DNA from: Candidatus Aenigmatarchaeota archaeon
GTDB lineage: Archaea > Aenigmatarchaeota > Aenigmatarchaeia > CG10238-14
Assembly (NCBI GenBank): GCA_018304545.1
Contig: JAGVVZ010000006.1
Coordinates: 40,239 to 104,238, forward strand
Reading direction: 5' to 3'
DNA length: 64,000 nt
Each line of letters opens with the position of its first letter. Positions within the stretch are counted from its first letter, which is position 1. Under the pieces are notes generated by a model. That model saw only the letters and a list, made by a program, of their open reading frames with translations, was not told the DNA's origin and ran no database searches. Positions 1 to 8,799 of the stretch are shown here, piece by piece. Made by a program: the position numbers and the translations under genes.

Positions 1-50
1 CACAATTTATATGTGAGATCAACTCCATGTGCAAAATATGCTCCGTAGAA

Positions 51-1439
51 TCATTTGCTATAACTAATATTAACATCCTTAAACGCGACATTAGGAGAAA
101 TGCAACCTGCGGCGCCTCCCCACAATATTGACTGATTCTGAGTTTTGCCTATTCCAATAACATTGTTTAACAAATTCAAAATATTGTCGTTTATCCTGAA
201 ACTGTTCGGCAGCACGGCTTGTTTTATCTCACCGTTTTCAACCCAAAACGTATTGCTTCTGTTAGTGCAAGAGAACTCTCCTACTGTCGGATTGATAGGA
301 TAGGTATACCATATTCTACCAACATATATGCCCTGTTTGATTTCCTTTATCAGTTCGTCATCAGAAAAATCTCCTTTGTCTACAACCAGATTTGTGGGCG
401 ACGCTGACGGAAGCATGCCGTAATCTCTTCCTGGGACAGCACCAAACCTGAATCCGTTGCCAGTTAGTTTAACTCCTTTCATTGAATCCATCATTTTATA
501 AACAAAATAACTGTCACCGATAAACGACTTCAATACTCCCTTACTAATCAGCTTCACAGTGTTTGTAGGCACGCCTTCATCATCCACTGCCTTTGTACCA
601 ATTCCGGTTGGGTGTCGCCCATCATCATAAACGGTCACTCTCTCATCAGCAATCTTCTCATTCATCTTATCCCCAATATACGAAAAGCCCGAGTCCACGG
701 ATGGCAGCAGCACAGCATAAGATATTATATGTTCAAGCAGATTGGCCATGGCATGCGTTCCGAAGACAACTCTGAATTTGCCTGGAGAAACTTTTCTTGG
801 GTTACTCACTTTCAGATCTTCAATTGCTTTTGTTACGACTGCTTCAGATTTGAACTCACTCAACTTTCTTCCGCCAAACTCACCTAATGAAGAATTCTCC
901 TCTCCCTTTTCCACAGTCAATGAGTGCATGATAAATGTGTTAATATCTGAAATGTCCACATCATTAGAATTCCTTATCCAAGCTTTTTCAGTAACAATGT
1001 TGATTGAACCTGAAATGTCAAGTTTAGGATCTAATCCCAATCCTATATCGATTATTTCTTTTCCCCAATCAACAACTTTCGTCATCTCCAAATCGAAAAA
1101 TTTCTTATCATACAAATCTCGAACGGGTTTTATTTTTTCTGGATCCGGCAATTTTTTAAAAAAAGGATCTGCATCTTTTGATAAAGCATGCCTGTTTGCT
1201 TCGTCGATAAGCATATCAGTCTTCGACAGATCGTTTGTCGCGGCAAAACCAACAGACTTATTCTTAATGAAACGAACGCTGCATCCGTCCGAAATCAATT
1301 GTTTAGCTTCAACGACCTCATTCATTGCAATTCTGACTGTTACCACAGAATTCTGGGAAGCATAAGCTTCAAACTGATCTGGCTTTTTTCTCAAACTCGA
1401 TTTCATTAATTTTTCTACAAGGTCTTCCATGTTGATCAC
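51..1439 (-). CDS. tldE: TldE/PmbA-like subunit of the TldD/TldE protease
   Basis: 462-aa ORF in the same operon as a TldD homolog; contains DDEGVPTNTVKLISKGVLKSFIGDSYF-type PmbA/TldE segments and lacks HExxxH. Confidence 0.85.
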   Translation of the reverse strand: MINMEDLVEKLMKSSLRKKPDQFEAYASQNSVVTVRIAMNEVVEAKQLISDGCSVRFIKNKSVGFAATNDLSKTDMLIDEANRHALSKDADPFFKKLPDPEKIKPVRDLYDKKFFDLEMTKVVDWGKEIIDIGLGLDPKLDISGSINIVTEKAWIRNSNDVDISDINTFIMHSLTVEKGEENSSLGEFGGRKLSEFKSEAVVTKAIEDLKVSNPRKVSPGKFRVVFGTHAMANLLEHIISYAVLLPSVDSGFSYIGDKMNEKIADERVTVYDDGRHPTGIGTKAVDDEGVPTNTVKLISKGVLKSFIGDSYFVYKMMDSMKGVKLTGNGFRFGAVPGRDYGMLPSASPTNLVVDKGDFSDDELIKEIKQGIYVGRIWYTYPINPTVGEFSCTNRSNTFWVENGEIKQAVLPNSFRINDNILNLLNNVIGIGKTQNQSILWGGAAGCISPNVAFKDVNISYSK

Positions 1440-1792
1440 TCATTCAGTACCTCATGATTTTCTACTTTGAACGCAGGTGACGTAAATGTTAACACTTTGA
1501 TATCGCCTTCATAATAATACTTTTTACCCGGTTTCAACATGACTGCATCATTTTTTGTCAAATCATACGATTTGCCATCTATTGTTATTCTTCCCTTTCC
1601 ATTCAAAACAAAGATTATTTCCTCAAACACTTTGTTTATTGCAAAACCCCTATCAGGATATCTATTTTTCATTTCAATTAATGCTAGACTAGTTTTACCA
1701 CTTCCAAAGAGATATTCATAAGCAACACATTTTTCAGAGTTTGCTACTTTGTTTGTTTCTTTCAATTTAATTATTTCTTTCATGTCAATCAC
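1436..1792 (-). CDS. small cupin-domain protein
   Basis: 118 aa; cupin pattern (RGFAINKVFEEIIFVLNGKGRITIDGKSYDLTKNDAVMLKPGKKYYYEG); overlaps neighbours on both sides by about 4 nt. Confidence 0.75.
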   Translation of the reverse strand: MIDMKEIIKLKETNKVANSEKCVAYEYLFGSGKTSLALIEMKNRYPDRGFAINKVFEEIIFVLNGKGRITIDGKSYDLTKNDAVMLKPGKKYYYEGDIKVLTFTSPAFKVENHEVLNE

Positions 1793-3198
1793 TTTGGTCC
1801 TGTAACCATACCTACGCCACGTATATGCGGTCCGCCATTACCCACCTGCAACGTCTGCATCGGATCTCCCTTACCGCAGTTGGGAACACCAAATATCTGA
1901 ACGTCTTTTCCTACGGCGTCGATACTCGAAAAGAATTCCGGCGTTACTCCTGTCAATGTCGGTCCTCTCAAATGCTCGGTTAATTCGCCATTTTTAATCA
2001 TATATGCCTCTTTCGCTGATATCTGGAAATTGTATCTTCTTGAATCAACTGATGGTATTTTGTGACCTTTAACATAAACACCGTCTTTCATATCTGCCAG
2101 CATTTCTTCAAAAGTCGCGTCGCCCTTCTCAATATAAGTTATCGGCATCCTGATCAAAGGAGCAAAAACGTATGCTGTCGCCCTCATTCCTCCGTTCGGT
2201 TCTGTATCAAAAGTTTCGGCTGTCTCTCTCGAATGCAAAAATTCTTTTAGCACACCATTCTGTACATGAACTATCTTTCTTGTCGGCACTCCTTCATCGT
2301 CATATTTATACGATCCGAAATTCCCAAACATTGTCGGATCTGAAACAACTGTCAGTTTATCGGAAAATATTTTTTTATTCTGTTCGTCTTTCCACCACGC
2401 TCTTCCTGCCCATGCAGCTTCCTTTCCTAAAACCCTATCCGCTTCTGATGGATGGCCCAGTACTTCGTGTGTTATCAATGCGACAAAGTTCGGATCTAAC
2501 AAAACAGGCGTCTTGATTGTAGGACACGGCTTTGCATTAGCAAGACTTACTGCCTTTTTGGCAATTTCCTCGGCATGAGATAAAGGATCGTAATCATCAA
2601 CCACCTCATATCCCTTCGTATATCCTTCTTCCCATGAATAATATTCCGTAGCATTCAATGATCTGGCAACTGCACCAAGAGAAAAATAAGTGAACACTTT
2701 TTTTTGCTCTATAAATGTTCCTTCGCTTGAGCAAAATATTTTTTGAGCTTTAGCTGTGACTATACCCATAGAAGATTTTTTCACGGATTTATCCGTCTCG
2801 CTTATTCGCTTCGTCACTTCTCTGCATAGTTCAGCCTTTTCCTCTAAAGGTATTTCCATCGGGTCTTTCTTAAACTGGTAATTAACAGTGTCTTCTATTA
2901 TTTTCACTTCAGCTAATCTTATTTTGGTTTTGTCATTAGCTTTCGCCAGTTTTACCGCATTTTCCACCGCCTTCAGAATGTTTATATTTTCTCCTGATAT
3001 AGGCATTGCGCAGAAACCCCATCCACCGCTAACCAGTGCACGAACACCTATGCCTTTCTCCACAGATACACCTGACTCGTGAATTTTTCCATCAGTAGAA
3101 CTAACGCCGGTTGAGATGCCGTCTTCATATCTTATATCCACATATCTTGCGCCGAATTTTTTTCCGTGGTCTAGTGCTCTCAGAAGAACTTCTTTCAT
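1789..3198 (-). CDS. tldD: TldD metalloprotease
   Basis: 469 aa; HEVLGHPSEADR motif (HExxxH) and the conserved DDEGVPTRK segment. Confidence 0.9.
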   Translation of the reverse strand: MKEVLLRALDHGKKFGARYVDIRYEDGISTGVSSTDGKIHESGVSVEKGIGVRALVSGGWGFCAMPISGENINILKAVENAVKLAKANDKTKIRLAEVKIIEDTVNYQFKKDPMEIPLEEKAELCREVTKRISETDKSVKKSSMGIVTAKAQKIFCSSEGTFIEQKKVFTYFSLGAVARSLNATEYYSWEEGYTKGYEVVDDYDPLSHAEEIAKKAVSLANAKPCPTIKTPVLLDPNFVALITHEVLGHPSEADRVLGKEAAWAGRAWWKDEQNKKIFSDKLTVVSDPTMFGNFGSYKYDDEGVPTRKIVHVQNGVLKEFLHSRETAETFDTEPNGGMRATAYVFAPLIRMPITYIEKGDATFEEMLADMKDGVYVKGHKIPSVDSRRYNFQISAKEAYMIKNGELTEHLRGPTLTGVTPEFFSSIDAVGKDVQIFGVPNCGKGDPMQTLQVGNGGPHIRGVGMVTGPK

Positions 3199-3458
3199 TT
3201 AATTACCCTCTTAAAATCGTCAATTGTTAAATTATTGATTAATATCCTTTTATTCTTTGAATTCAAACCAGATATAATTTTTACTTCTCGTTTAGTAATG
3301 GTTTTTAACTCTTTAATTATTTCTAAATTTGCTTTATTATTTACTGGTGGTGACTTGCAGTAGATTATTCCTTTTTCCATATCTATTCTGAATTCCTTAG
3401 AATTCGGTTTAATCTTGGCTCTTAAAATCAAATTTTCTTGCATAATTATAATCAGCAA
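3195..3458 (-). CDS. DUF167/YggU family protein
   Basis: 87 aa; AKIKPNSKE...VNNKANLEIIKEL...VKIISGLNSKNKRI pattern. Confidence 0.75.
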   Translation of the reverse strand: MLIIIMQENLILRAKIKPNSKEFRIDMEKGIIYCKSPPVNNKANLEIIKELKTITKREVKIISGLNSKNKRILINNLTIDDFKRVIK

Positions 3459-3542
3459 TCCAAAAATTAATCATATCGTTATATATTCCATAATTGTCTC
3501 ATAGAATGCAGTAAATTAAAATCCAAGAGGTAATATTAAATT

Positions 3543-3965
3543 ATGAAAATAACAATTTGTGCAAGTCTGAAATTTATCAAAGAAATAAACGAGATCAAAT
3601 CTGTTTTAGAAAAAAGAGGGCACATAATACTGGTTCCTTTGTCAGCAGAGATAAACCAAGATAAAAAATATTGGAACCAACTAAAATCTGAAGACATTAA
3701 AAAGTTTGCTGATATGAAAGGTGAAAGGATGCGCGGACACTTTGACAAAATAAAATCCTCGGATGCAATTCTGGTCTTGAACTATGACAAGAACGGAAAA
3801 AGGAATTATATCGGACCCAACACTTTCATAGAGATAGGTATAGCTTTTGAACATGATAAAAAAATATTCATTCTGAATGAGCTGTTGGAAAATGACCCAA
3901 ATCATGAAGAACTGGTTTCGATGTCACCTGTTTGTTTGAATGGAAACTTAAATTATATAAAATGA
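3543..3965 (+). CDS. nucleoside 2-deoxyribosyltransferase-like protein
   Basis: 140 aa; SSDAILVLNYDKNGKRNYIGPNTFIEIGIAFEHDKKIFIL resembles the NDT fold. Confidence 0.55.
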   Translation: MKITICASLKFIKEINEIKSVLEKRGHIILVPLSAEINQDKKYWNQLKSEDIKKFADMKGERMRGHFDKIKSSDAILVLNYDKNGKRNYIGPNTFIEIGIAFEHDKKIFILNELLENDPNHEELVSMSPVCLNGNLNYIK

Positions 3966-3999
3966 ATTAATTAATTTGCACGATCAATTCTTAATATAT

Positions 4000-4102
4000 G
4001 CCCTGGTAGCTCAGTTTGGATAGAAGCTTATAGCTATTAGGCAGCGCTCTCCTATCTAAGGAAGAAAGGCGAAGGTCTGGGGTTCAAATCCCCTCCAGGG
4101 CA
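4000..4102 (+). tRNA. intron- or insertion-containing tRNA; isotype uncertain (possibly Arg-TCT); serves as integration site
   Basis: Acceptor GCCCTGG (4000-4006) pairs with CCAGGGC (4095-4101); T-arm GGGG-TTCAAAT-CCCC; D-stem GCTC; length 103 nt, about 28 nt longer than a standard tRNA. Confidence 0.8.
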
Positions 4103-4103
4103 T
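4092..4103 (+). repeat. attL core: 3' end of the tRNA, CCTCCAGGGCAT
   Basis: Exact 12-bp direct repeat of 11721-11732. Confidence 0.7.
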
Positions 4104-4112
4104 CCTCAAAAT

Positions 4113-4124
4113 GTAAAATCCCCA
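4113..4124 (+). repeat. left inverted end repeat GTAAAATCCCCA
   Basis: Reverse complement of TGGGGATTTTAC at 11695-11706. Confidence 0.6.
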
Positions 4125-4161
4125 TCTGGCATATTTAGGCTGGAAGTGGGGATAGAACATC

Positions 4162-5349
4162 ATGGACATACATAATTTTGATAAAAGTTTAGAGAATATA
4201 TCTAAGAGACTTGAAGGGTTAAGAGAACAAGATAGAAATGATATTTTTCAGTTCAAGAGACAGTTAGTAGTTGATAACATCAGTTCTGGCAGAATAATGA
4301 AATGTCTGTATACGCTCAAAAGACTTTCTGAGATGAATGATAAACCTTTTAGAGACTGCAACAGAGATGATATTGTAAACCTAGTTGAAAAGATACAGCA
4401 ACAGAGCTATACCGACTGGACTAAGACCGATTTCAAAAAGATATTGAAGAAGTTCCATAAATGGTTAAGACAAACGGAAGAATTTCCACCTGAAGTAAAG
4501 TGGATAAAAACAAATGTCAGAAATCACAAAAAACTTCCTAACGAACTATTAACAAAGGAAGAAGTAGAAAGGTTAGCCAATACTACAGATAACTCTAGAG
4601 ATAAGGCATTTATTTTAACGCTGTATGATAGCGGATGCAGGATAGGAGAATTCCTCCCTCTGAGAATAAAAGATATCATTTTTGATGAATATGGTTGTGT
4701 GATTTTAGTAAGTGGGAAGACAGGCGAAAGGAGAGTTAGGATATTAGATTATAGTAAGGAATTACTGATGTGGCTTGAAGACCACCCCTCTAAAGAGAAT
4801 CCAGAAGCATTTGTGTGGTGTCAATTTAATAAGAACAACGAATTAGTAAAATATTCGCATATATGCAGAATATTAAATGTAGCAAAGCAAAAAACAGGAA
4901 TAACTAAGAAAGTTAATCCGCATGCTTTTCGACATGCTAGAGCTTCCAATTATGCTACTCAGATACCAGAACAGACTATCAAGAAGCACTTTGGGTGGAC
5001 CAATTCCAGTAAGATGTTGGATATATACATAAGTGTAGACGATAAGCAGGTTGATGATGCTTTACTAAAAAATATAAAAGGACTTAAACCAAAGGATGGT
5101 GAAATAAAGAAAATAGAAACAAAAATATGTCAAAAGTGCAATGAAACAAATTCCATATTGACTCAGTTATGTGTGAAGTGTGGGAATCCATTCAATATAA
5201 ACATATTAAAAGAAGACGAACATAGAAATGAGTTTGACAAATTCTTGAAAGATTTCTTAGTTGAGTTGGCAAAAAAGGACTCTACCGTGAAAAAGGTATT
5301 TAGACAAATGGTTAAGGAAAGAAAGTTAGAATATTTGTTTCAAAATTAA
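4162..5349 (+). CDS. tyrosine recombinase/integrase with C-terminal zinc ribbon
   Basis: 395 aa; R..(LYDSGCRIGEFLPL), HAFRHARA, and Y (MLDIYISVDD) catalytic motifs; C-terminal CxxC..CxxC (KICQKCNE...QLCVKCGN). Confidence 0.92.
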   Translation: MDIHNFDKSLENISKRLEGLREQDRNDIFQFKRQLVVDNISSGRIMKCLYTLKRLSEMNDKPFRDCNRDDIVNLVEKIQQQSYTDWTKTDFKKILKKFHKWLRQTEEFPPEVKWIKTNVRNHKKLPNELLTKEEVERLANTTDNSRDKAFILTLYDSGCRIGEFLPLRIKDIIFDEYGCVILVSGKTGERRVRILDYSKELLMWLEDHPSKENPEAFVWCQFNKNNELVKYSHICRILNVAKQKTGITKKVNPHAFRHARASNYATQIPEQTIKKHFGWTNSSKMLDIYISVDDKQVDDALLKNIKGLKPKDGEIKKIETKICQKCNETNSILTQLCVKCGNPFNINILKEDEHRNEFDKFLKDFLVELAKKDSTVKKVFRQMVKERKLEYLFQN

Positions 5350-6191
5350 GTACTGTGGTGCCGAGTTTCCTCTCTGTTCTGCACTTTCTTTTGAATAAAA
5401 CTCCTGACAACTAATTCAACAGGAATTCCTATAACTACGCCTATGAGCGCACCCATGAATGCCCAAAAAAATGGTGTGAGAATCTCAGTTTCAGAAGATT
5501 TTGAATACCAAACTTGCTTATAATCGTATGAACTTGTTAATATTACCCATTTATTATATGGTCTGTCTACTCTTGCTCCATCAGGAATTCTTTCAATAAC
5601 AGAGTCTTCTGTGGGCAAAACTAATACTCTAAATATGGAACCTTCTGGCGGGCACTGTGGAATTCCTGGTTGACAAACAGTTCCGAACCAAGCAATATAA
5701 TTTTTGCCTTGTTTTATAACAAAATTTGGAAGTTTATAGCTTACACTTACCATATAGTTTTCATAATTGCTGGAATTCTGAATGGGAAAGGTAATTTCAT
5801 ATTCGTCCGGAGTGTTTGGCATGCTGGTTTTATTTACAAAAATTTGAAGAGGAGACTCATCACATATTATTGTCACATAAAAATACCCGTAACCAGATGA
5901 GTAGCCTTTACAAATTGTTACATTAAAGTTTTTTACAGGTTGATGCCACGTACCTTCAAAAGGATAAAACTTGAAAGTGAAATTGTTAGTATATTGCGAA
6001 ATATTTGGAGAGACATATAAATTCATTCCAATACTACTATATAAGTCATTATTATTAATCTCATCAACTTCATACATTGACGTAATACTTCCAAACGGGT
6101 ACCAACTCCAAATACGGGAACTGTAGGCAACATTTGAACTAAAAATAAGTGCAGACAAAATTACTAGGAAGACATTAATCAACTTCATCAT
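5346..6191 (-). CDS. secreted/membrane protein with C-terminal TM helix
   Basis: 281 aa; N-terminal signal-like segment, C-terminal FFWAFMGALIGVVIGIPVELVVRSFI. Confidence 0.6.
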   Translation of the reverse strand: MMKLINVFLVILSALIFSSNVAYSSRIWSWYPFGSITSMYEVDEINNNDLYSSIGMNLYVSPNISQYTNNFTFKFYPFEGTWHQPVKNFNVTICKGYSSGYGYFYVTIICDESPLQIFVNKTSMPNTPDEYEITFPIQNSSNYENYMVSVSYKLPNFVIKQGKNYIAWFGTVCQPGIPQCPPEGSIFRVLVLPTEDSVIERIPDGARVDRPYNKWVILTSSYDYKQVWYSKSSETEILTPFFWAFMGALIGVVIGIPVELVVRSFIQKKVQNREETRHHST

Positions 6192-6406
6192 TTTCCCATA
6201 TTTTTCTTATAATTTTTGTTAATCCACCACTGGTTTTGTCTTCCTACCTTTCTGTACATCACTTTACCTTCTGCATACATTCTCATCAGATGCACTTGGG
6301 CTGTGTGCCATGTTATCTCTAGAGCTTTGGCCATATCTTCTGTGGTAGTTGGCCATTGTTGTTTGGATAGAAATTCTAATATTTTCTTGTCCGTATCGTT
6401 TGACAT
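6188..6406 (-). CDS. small winged-helix DNA-binding protein
   Basis: 72 aa; ILEFLSKQQWPTTTEDMAKALEITWHTAQVHLMRMYAEGKV; overlaps the 5346-6191 gene by 4 nt. Confidence 0.7.
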   Translation of the reverse strand: MSNDTDKKILEFLSKQQWPTTTEDMAKALEITWHTAQVHLMRMYAEGKVMYRKVGRQNQWWINKNYKKNMGK

Positions 6407-6438
6407 ACTGTTATAATATATAGTGAGATTAAACTTAA

Positions 6439-7806
6439 ATGTTTCTATCCAAATATCATATTATGAGAAGTTTTGTTTTTACAATACTCATTATATTTCT
6501 ATTTTTGATGAATTTTGTTTCTGGATATATATATGATGATTTTTCTGTAAATATTTTAGATACAAAAAAATGGCAAGAAATTCCTGGTAGTGATTTAAAT
6601 AATCTATTTGTCGATGAACATTTTGTTGATTATTCAAAAAATGTTTATCACACGGCACAGTTAAATCCTGCTGACAGAGGAGTTACTATACAAATTACAA
6701 ATCATACTTTTGTTTCTGGGGAAGTTTTAGAGTATGACATTAATTATCTAAGTGGGTCTGGTAACAGAATTAGTGTAATTGATTTAGATAGTAAAACAAA
6801 ACATATTGGTGTTATTGGCTATTGGAATAAAATAGAACCCGGGGGTAATGACTTTGGTTTATACCATGTTATTGTTGAATTTGGCAACAATGAAGCAAAT
6901 ATAACCATAACAAAACCCGATGATAGTATCTCGAAAATGAGATTTGGTTCTATCGGAAATGCTCACTCTATTGGAATTGGGACTAGAACAGGACATGATG
7001 GTGTAGTTAGTATAAATTATGACAATTTCAAAATTTACGAACATGATAATTTTGCGCATCCTCTAGATATTACTTCAAAAGAAATTACAGCTCAAACCAT
7101 AAAAAACACAGGGTCGAATACTATAGAAAATAAAAAATCAGATGGTATAACTGACTTTCTATCTGGTTTAGTAATTATTTTATTATTCATATTTTTGTAT
7201 AAGTCAATCACCAAAAAAATAAAATATGAGAAAGAAAAGAAAATTTTAGAAGAGGAGAAGAGAGAAAGAAAAATATTTGAGGAAGAACAAAAGAAAATAC
7301 AGGAACAAGTGGAAGGAGAGAGAAAGATTGAAGAAGAACAGAAAAAGATGGGTCTAATTAAATATATAGACAATATGGGTAATGAAAAATGGGATACAGA
7401 GAAACAAATAAAAAAATGGAAAGAGATTGATATAGGATTAAGTAATAATTTTGCTCATTTAAGTCCATATCAGTTCGAAGAATTTGTTTCTGAGCTATTT
7501 CAAAAAATGGGATATAAAACAAAAGTAACAAAAAAATCTGGTGATTTTGGTGCTGATGTAATTGCCGAAAAAGAAAATGAAAGGATAGTAATACAAGTTA
7601 AAAAATACGCGAAAGGTAATAATGTAAATCCAGAAGAAATTCAAAGAACTCTTGGTGCAATGTGGAAATTCAAGGCGGATAAGGCTATATTCGTTACTAC
7701 TTCTGATTTTACAGTTAGAGCTAAAGAAGTTCAAAAAGAAGCACCTATAGAATTATGGAATAATAAGATACTACAGGAAATGGTGAGAAAATATTTTATA
7801 CAATAA
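6439..7806 (+). CDS. membrane-anchored Mrr-like restriction endonuclease with N-terminal extracytoplasmic domain
   Basis: 455 aa; signal peptide, lectin/LamG-like region, TM (FLSGLVIILLFIFLYKSI), Glu/Lys-rich coiled coil, C-terminal SPYQFEEFVSELFQKMGYKTKVTKKSGDFGADVIAEKENERIVIQVKKY (D...QxK). Confidence 0.8.
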   Translation: MFLSKYHIMRSFVFTILIIFLFLMNFVSGYIYDDFSVNILDTKKWQEIPGSDLNNLFVDEHFVDYSKNVYHTAQLNPADRGVTIQITNHTFVSGEVLEYDINYLSGSGNRISVIDLDSKTKHIGVIGYWNKIEPGGNDFGLYHVIVEFGNNEANITITKPDDSISKMRFGSIGNAHSIGIGTRTGHDGVVSINYDNFKIYEHDNFAHPLDITSKEITAQTIKNTGSNTIENKKSDGITDFLSGLVIILLFIFLYKSITKKIKYEKEKKILEEEKRERKIFEEEQKKIQEQVEGERKIEEEQKKMGLIKYIDNMGNEKWDTEKQIKKWKEIDIGLSNNFAHLSPYQFEEFVSELFQKMGYKTKVTKKSGDFGADVIAEKENERIVIQVKKYAKGNNVNPEEIQRTLGAMWKFKADKAIFVTTSDFTVRAKEVQKEAPIELWNNKILQEMVRKYFIQ

Positions 7807-7850
7807 CTAAGATTATTTATAAGTAGGTACCATTTAACATATACCAACAA

Positions 7851-7864
7851 AAAAGAATTCTTTT
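7851..7864. repeat. 14-bp perfect palindrome AAAAGAATTCTTTT in the longest noncoding stretch of the element
   Basis: Read directly from the sequence. Confidence 0.6.
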
Positions 7865-8116
7865 CATTACTAGTTTTGTGACACTGTGTCTATATATTTT
7901 TTAACTAAAACAAAGAATATCAGAAAGCCGAATATTATACTTATAGATGTCTATACTACCTGTTTTTTGTAAGTTCAATATTTTAATTATTTCTTATTGA
8001 ATTACATCTAATATTGAATAACCGTTCATTGTTAGAACCGTGTTTTTGCTTTTTTAATATAGAGATTGTATATCATCTTTTGTTTTACACAATTTGTTGT
8101 TTTTACCTTCTATAGA

Positions 8117-8575
8117 CTAGCAAAAAGGTTTTTTAGATTTTTGTTCCATAGTAATTCTTGTCCCGTCCATGGGATAAGTAACTAGAGCTTGCATAGGATT
8201 TTCTTTTAAATTTTCTTCAAATTGTCGATTAGGTATATGGGTAACAGAGCCTGTGACAGCAAAGTTTTGAGTGTTGAAAAATGGTGCATCAAAGGTTGTC
8301 AGTACTCTACTATTTGCTATCTCAGGTTTTTTTAAATTGAGCCCTTCCAAGTATTTTGAACCTTTGGGGGATATGAAATATTTGTTACCTACTTCATCAA
8401 TAAAACCAAGTTCCACATATCTATAAATAGTGTTGGGGGACAAGTGGGTTTCTTTTTTTATTTCTTCTAAATTCTTACCTTGATGGTGCTCTACTAAAAA
8501 TTCTAAAACTCTTATAAGCTTTTCATCTTTTATGACTGAACAAAAATGTTCAGTTTCCTCATTTTCAAAGACCAT
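8117..8575 (-). CDS. HTH transcriptional regulator-like protein
   Basis: 152 aa; LVEHHQGKNLEEIKKETHLSPNTIYRYVELGFIDEVGNKYFISPKGSKYL. Confidence 0.6.
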   Translation of the reverse strand: MVFENEETEHFCSVIKDEKLIRVLEFLVEHHQGKNLEEIKKETHLSPNTIYRYVELGFIDEVGNKYFISPKGSKYLEGLNLKKPEIANSRVLTTFDAPFFNTQNFAVTGSVTHIPNRQFEENLKENPMQALVTYPMDGTRITMEQKSKKPFC

Positions 8576-8587
8576 ATATAAAGTATT

Positions 8588-8731
8588 ATGAAAAAGAAAT
8601 TTATCTTTGCTGCAATACCGGTCTTAGATTACGAGAAACTAGAAAGAATAGTTAATTCTGGGAAATATCGAACTAAAGTTGATTTTCTTTGCACCAAAAT
8701 TCGTGAAGAAAAGGTGAATTCGGATGAATAG
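8588..8731 (+). CDS. putative ribbon-helix-helix protein (47 aa), not in the supplied ORF list
   Basis: MKKKFIFAAIPVLDYEKLERIVNSGKYRTKVDFLCTKIREEKVNSDE; pattern similar to a CopG/RHH strand-helix-helix. Confidence 0.5.
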   Translation: MKKKFIFAAIPVLDYEKLERIVNSGKYRTKVDFLCTKIREEKVNSDE

Positions 8732-8799
8732 TTCGAAGGTTTTCCAACTACTTAAGCAATGGTTTTTAGAAAGAGAGCCATCATCCAATCCGGCTCAAG

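Noticed and set aside
1-53. In-frame coding-like continuation after the tldE TGA (FYGAYFAHGVDLTYKL)
   Set aside because: Only about 17 codons to the window edge; cannot distinguish stop readthrough, frame coincidence or a neighbouring gene.
219-1409. Plus-strand ORFs opposite tldE (219, 593, 612, 742, 1188)
   Set aside because: Entirely antisense to a strongly supported TldE gene; no recognisable motif; typical shadow ORFs.
51-3198. TldD/TldE as evidence for a RiPP biosynthesis locus
   Set aside because: No precursor peptide, YcaO, radical SAM or exporter nearby; TldDE is widespread as a general protease.
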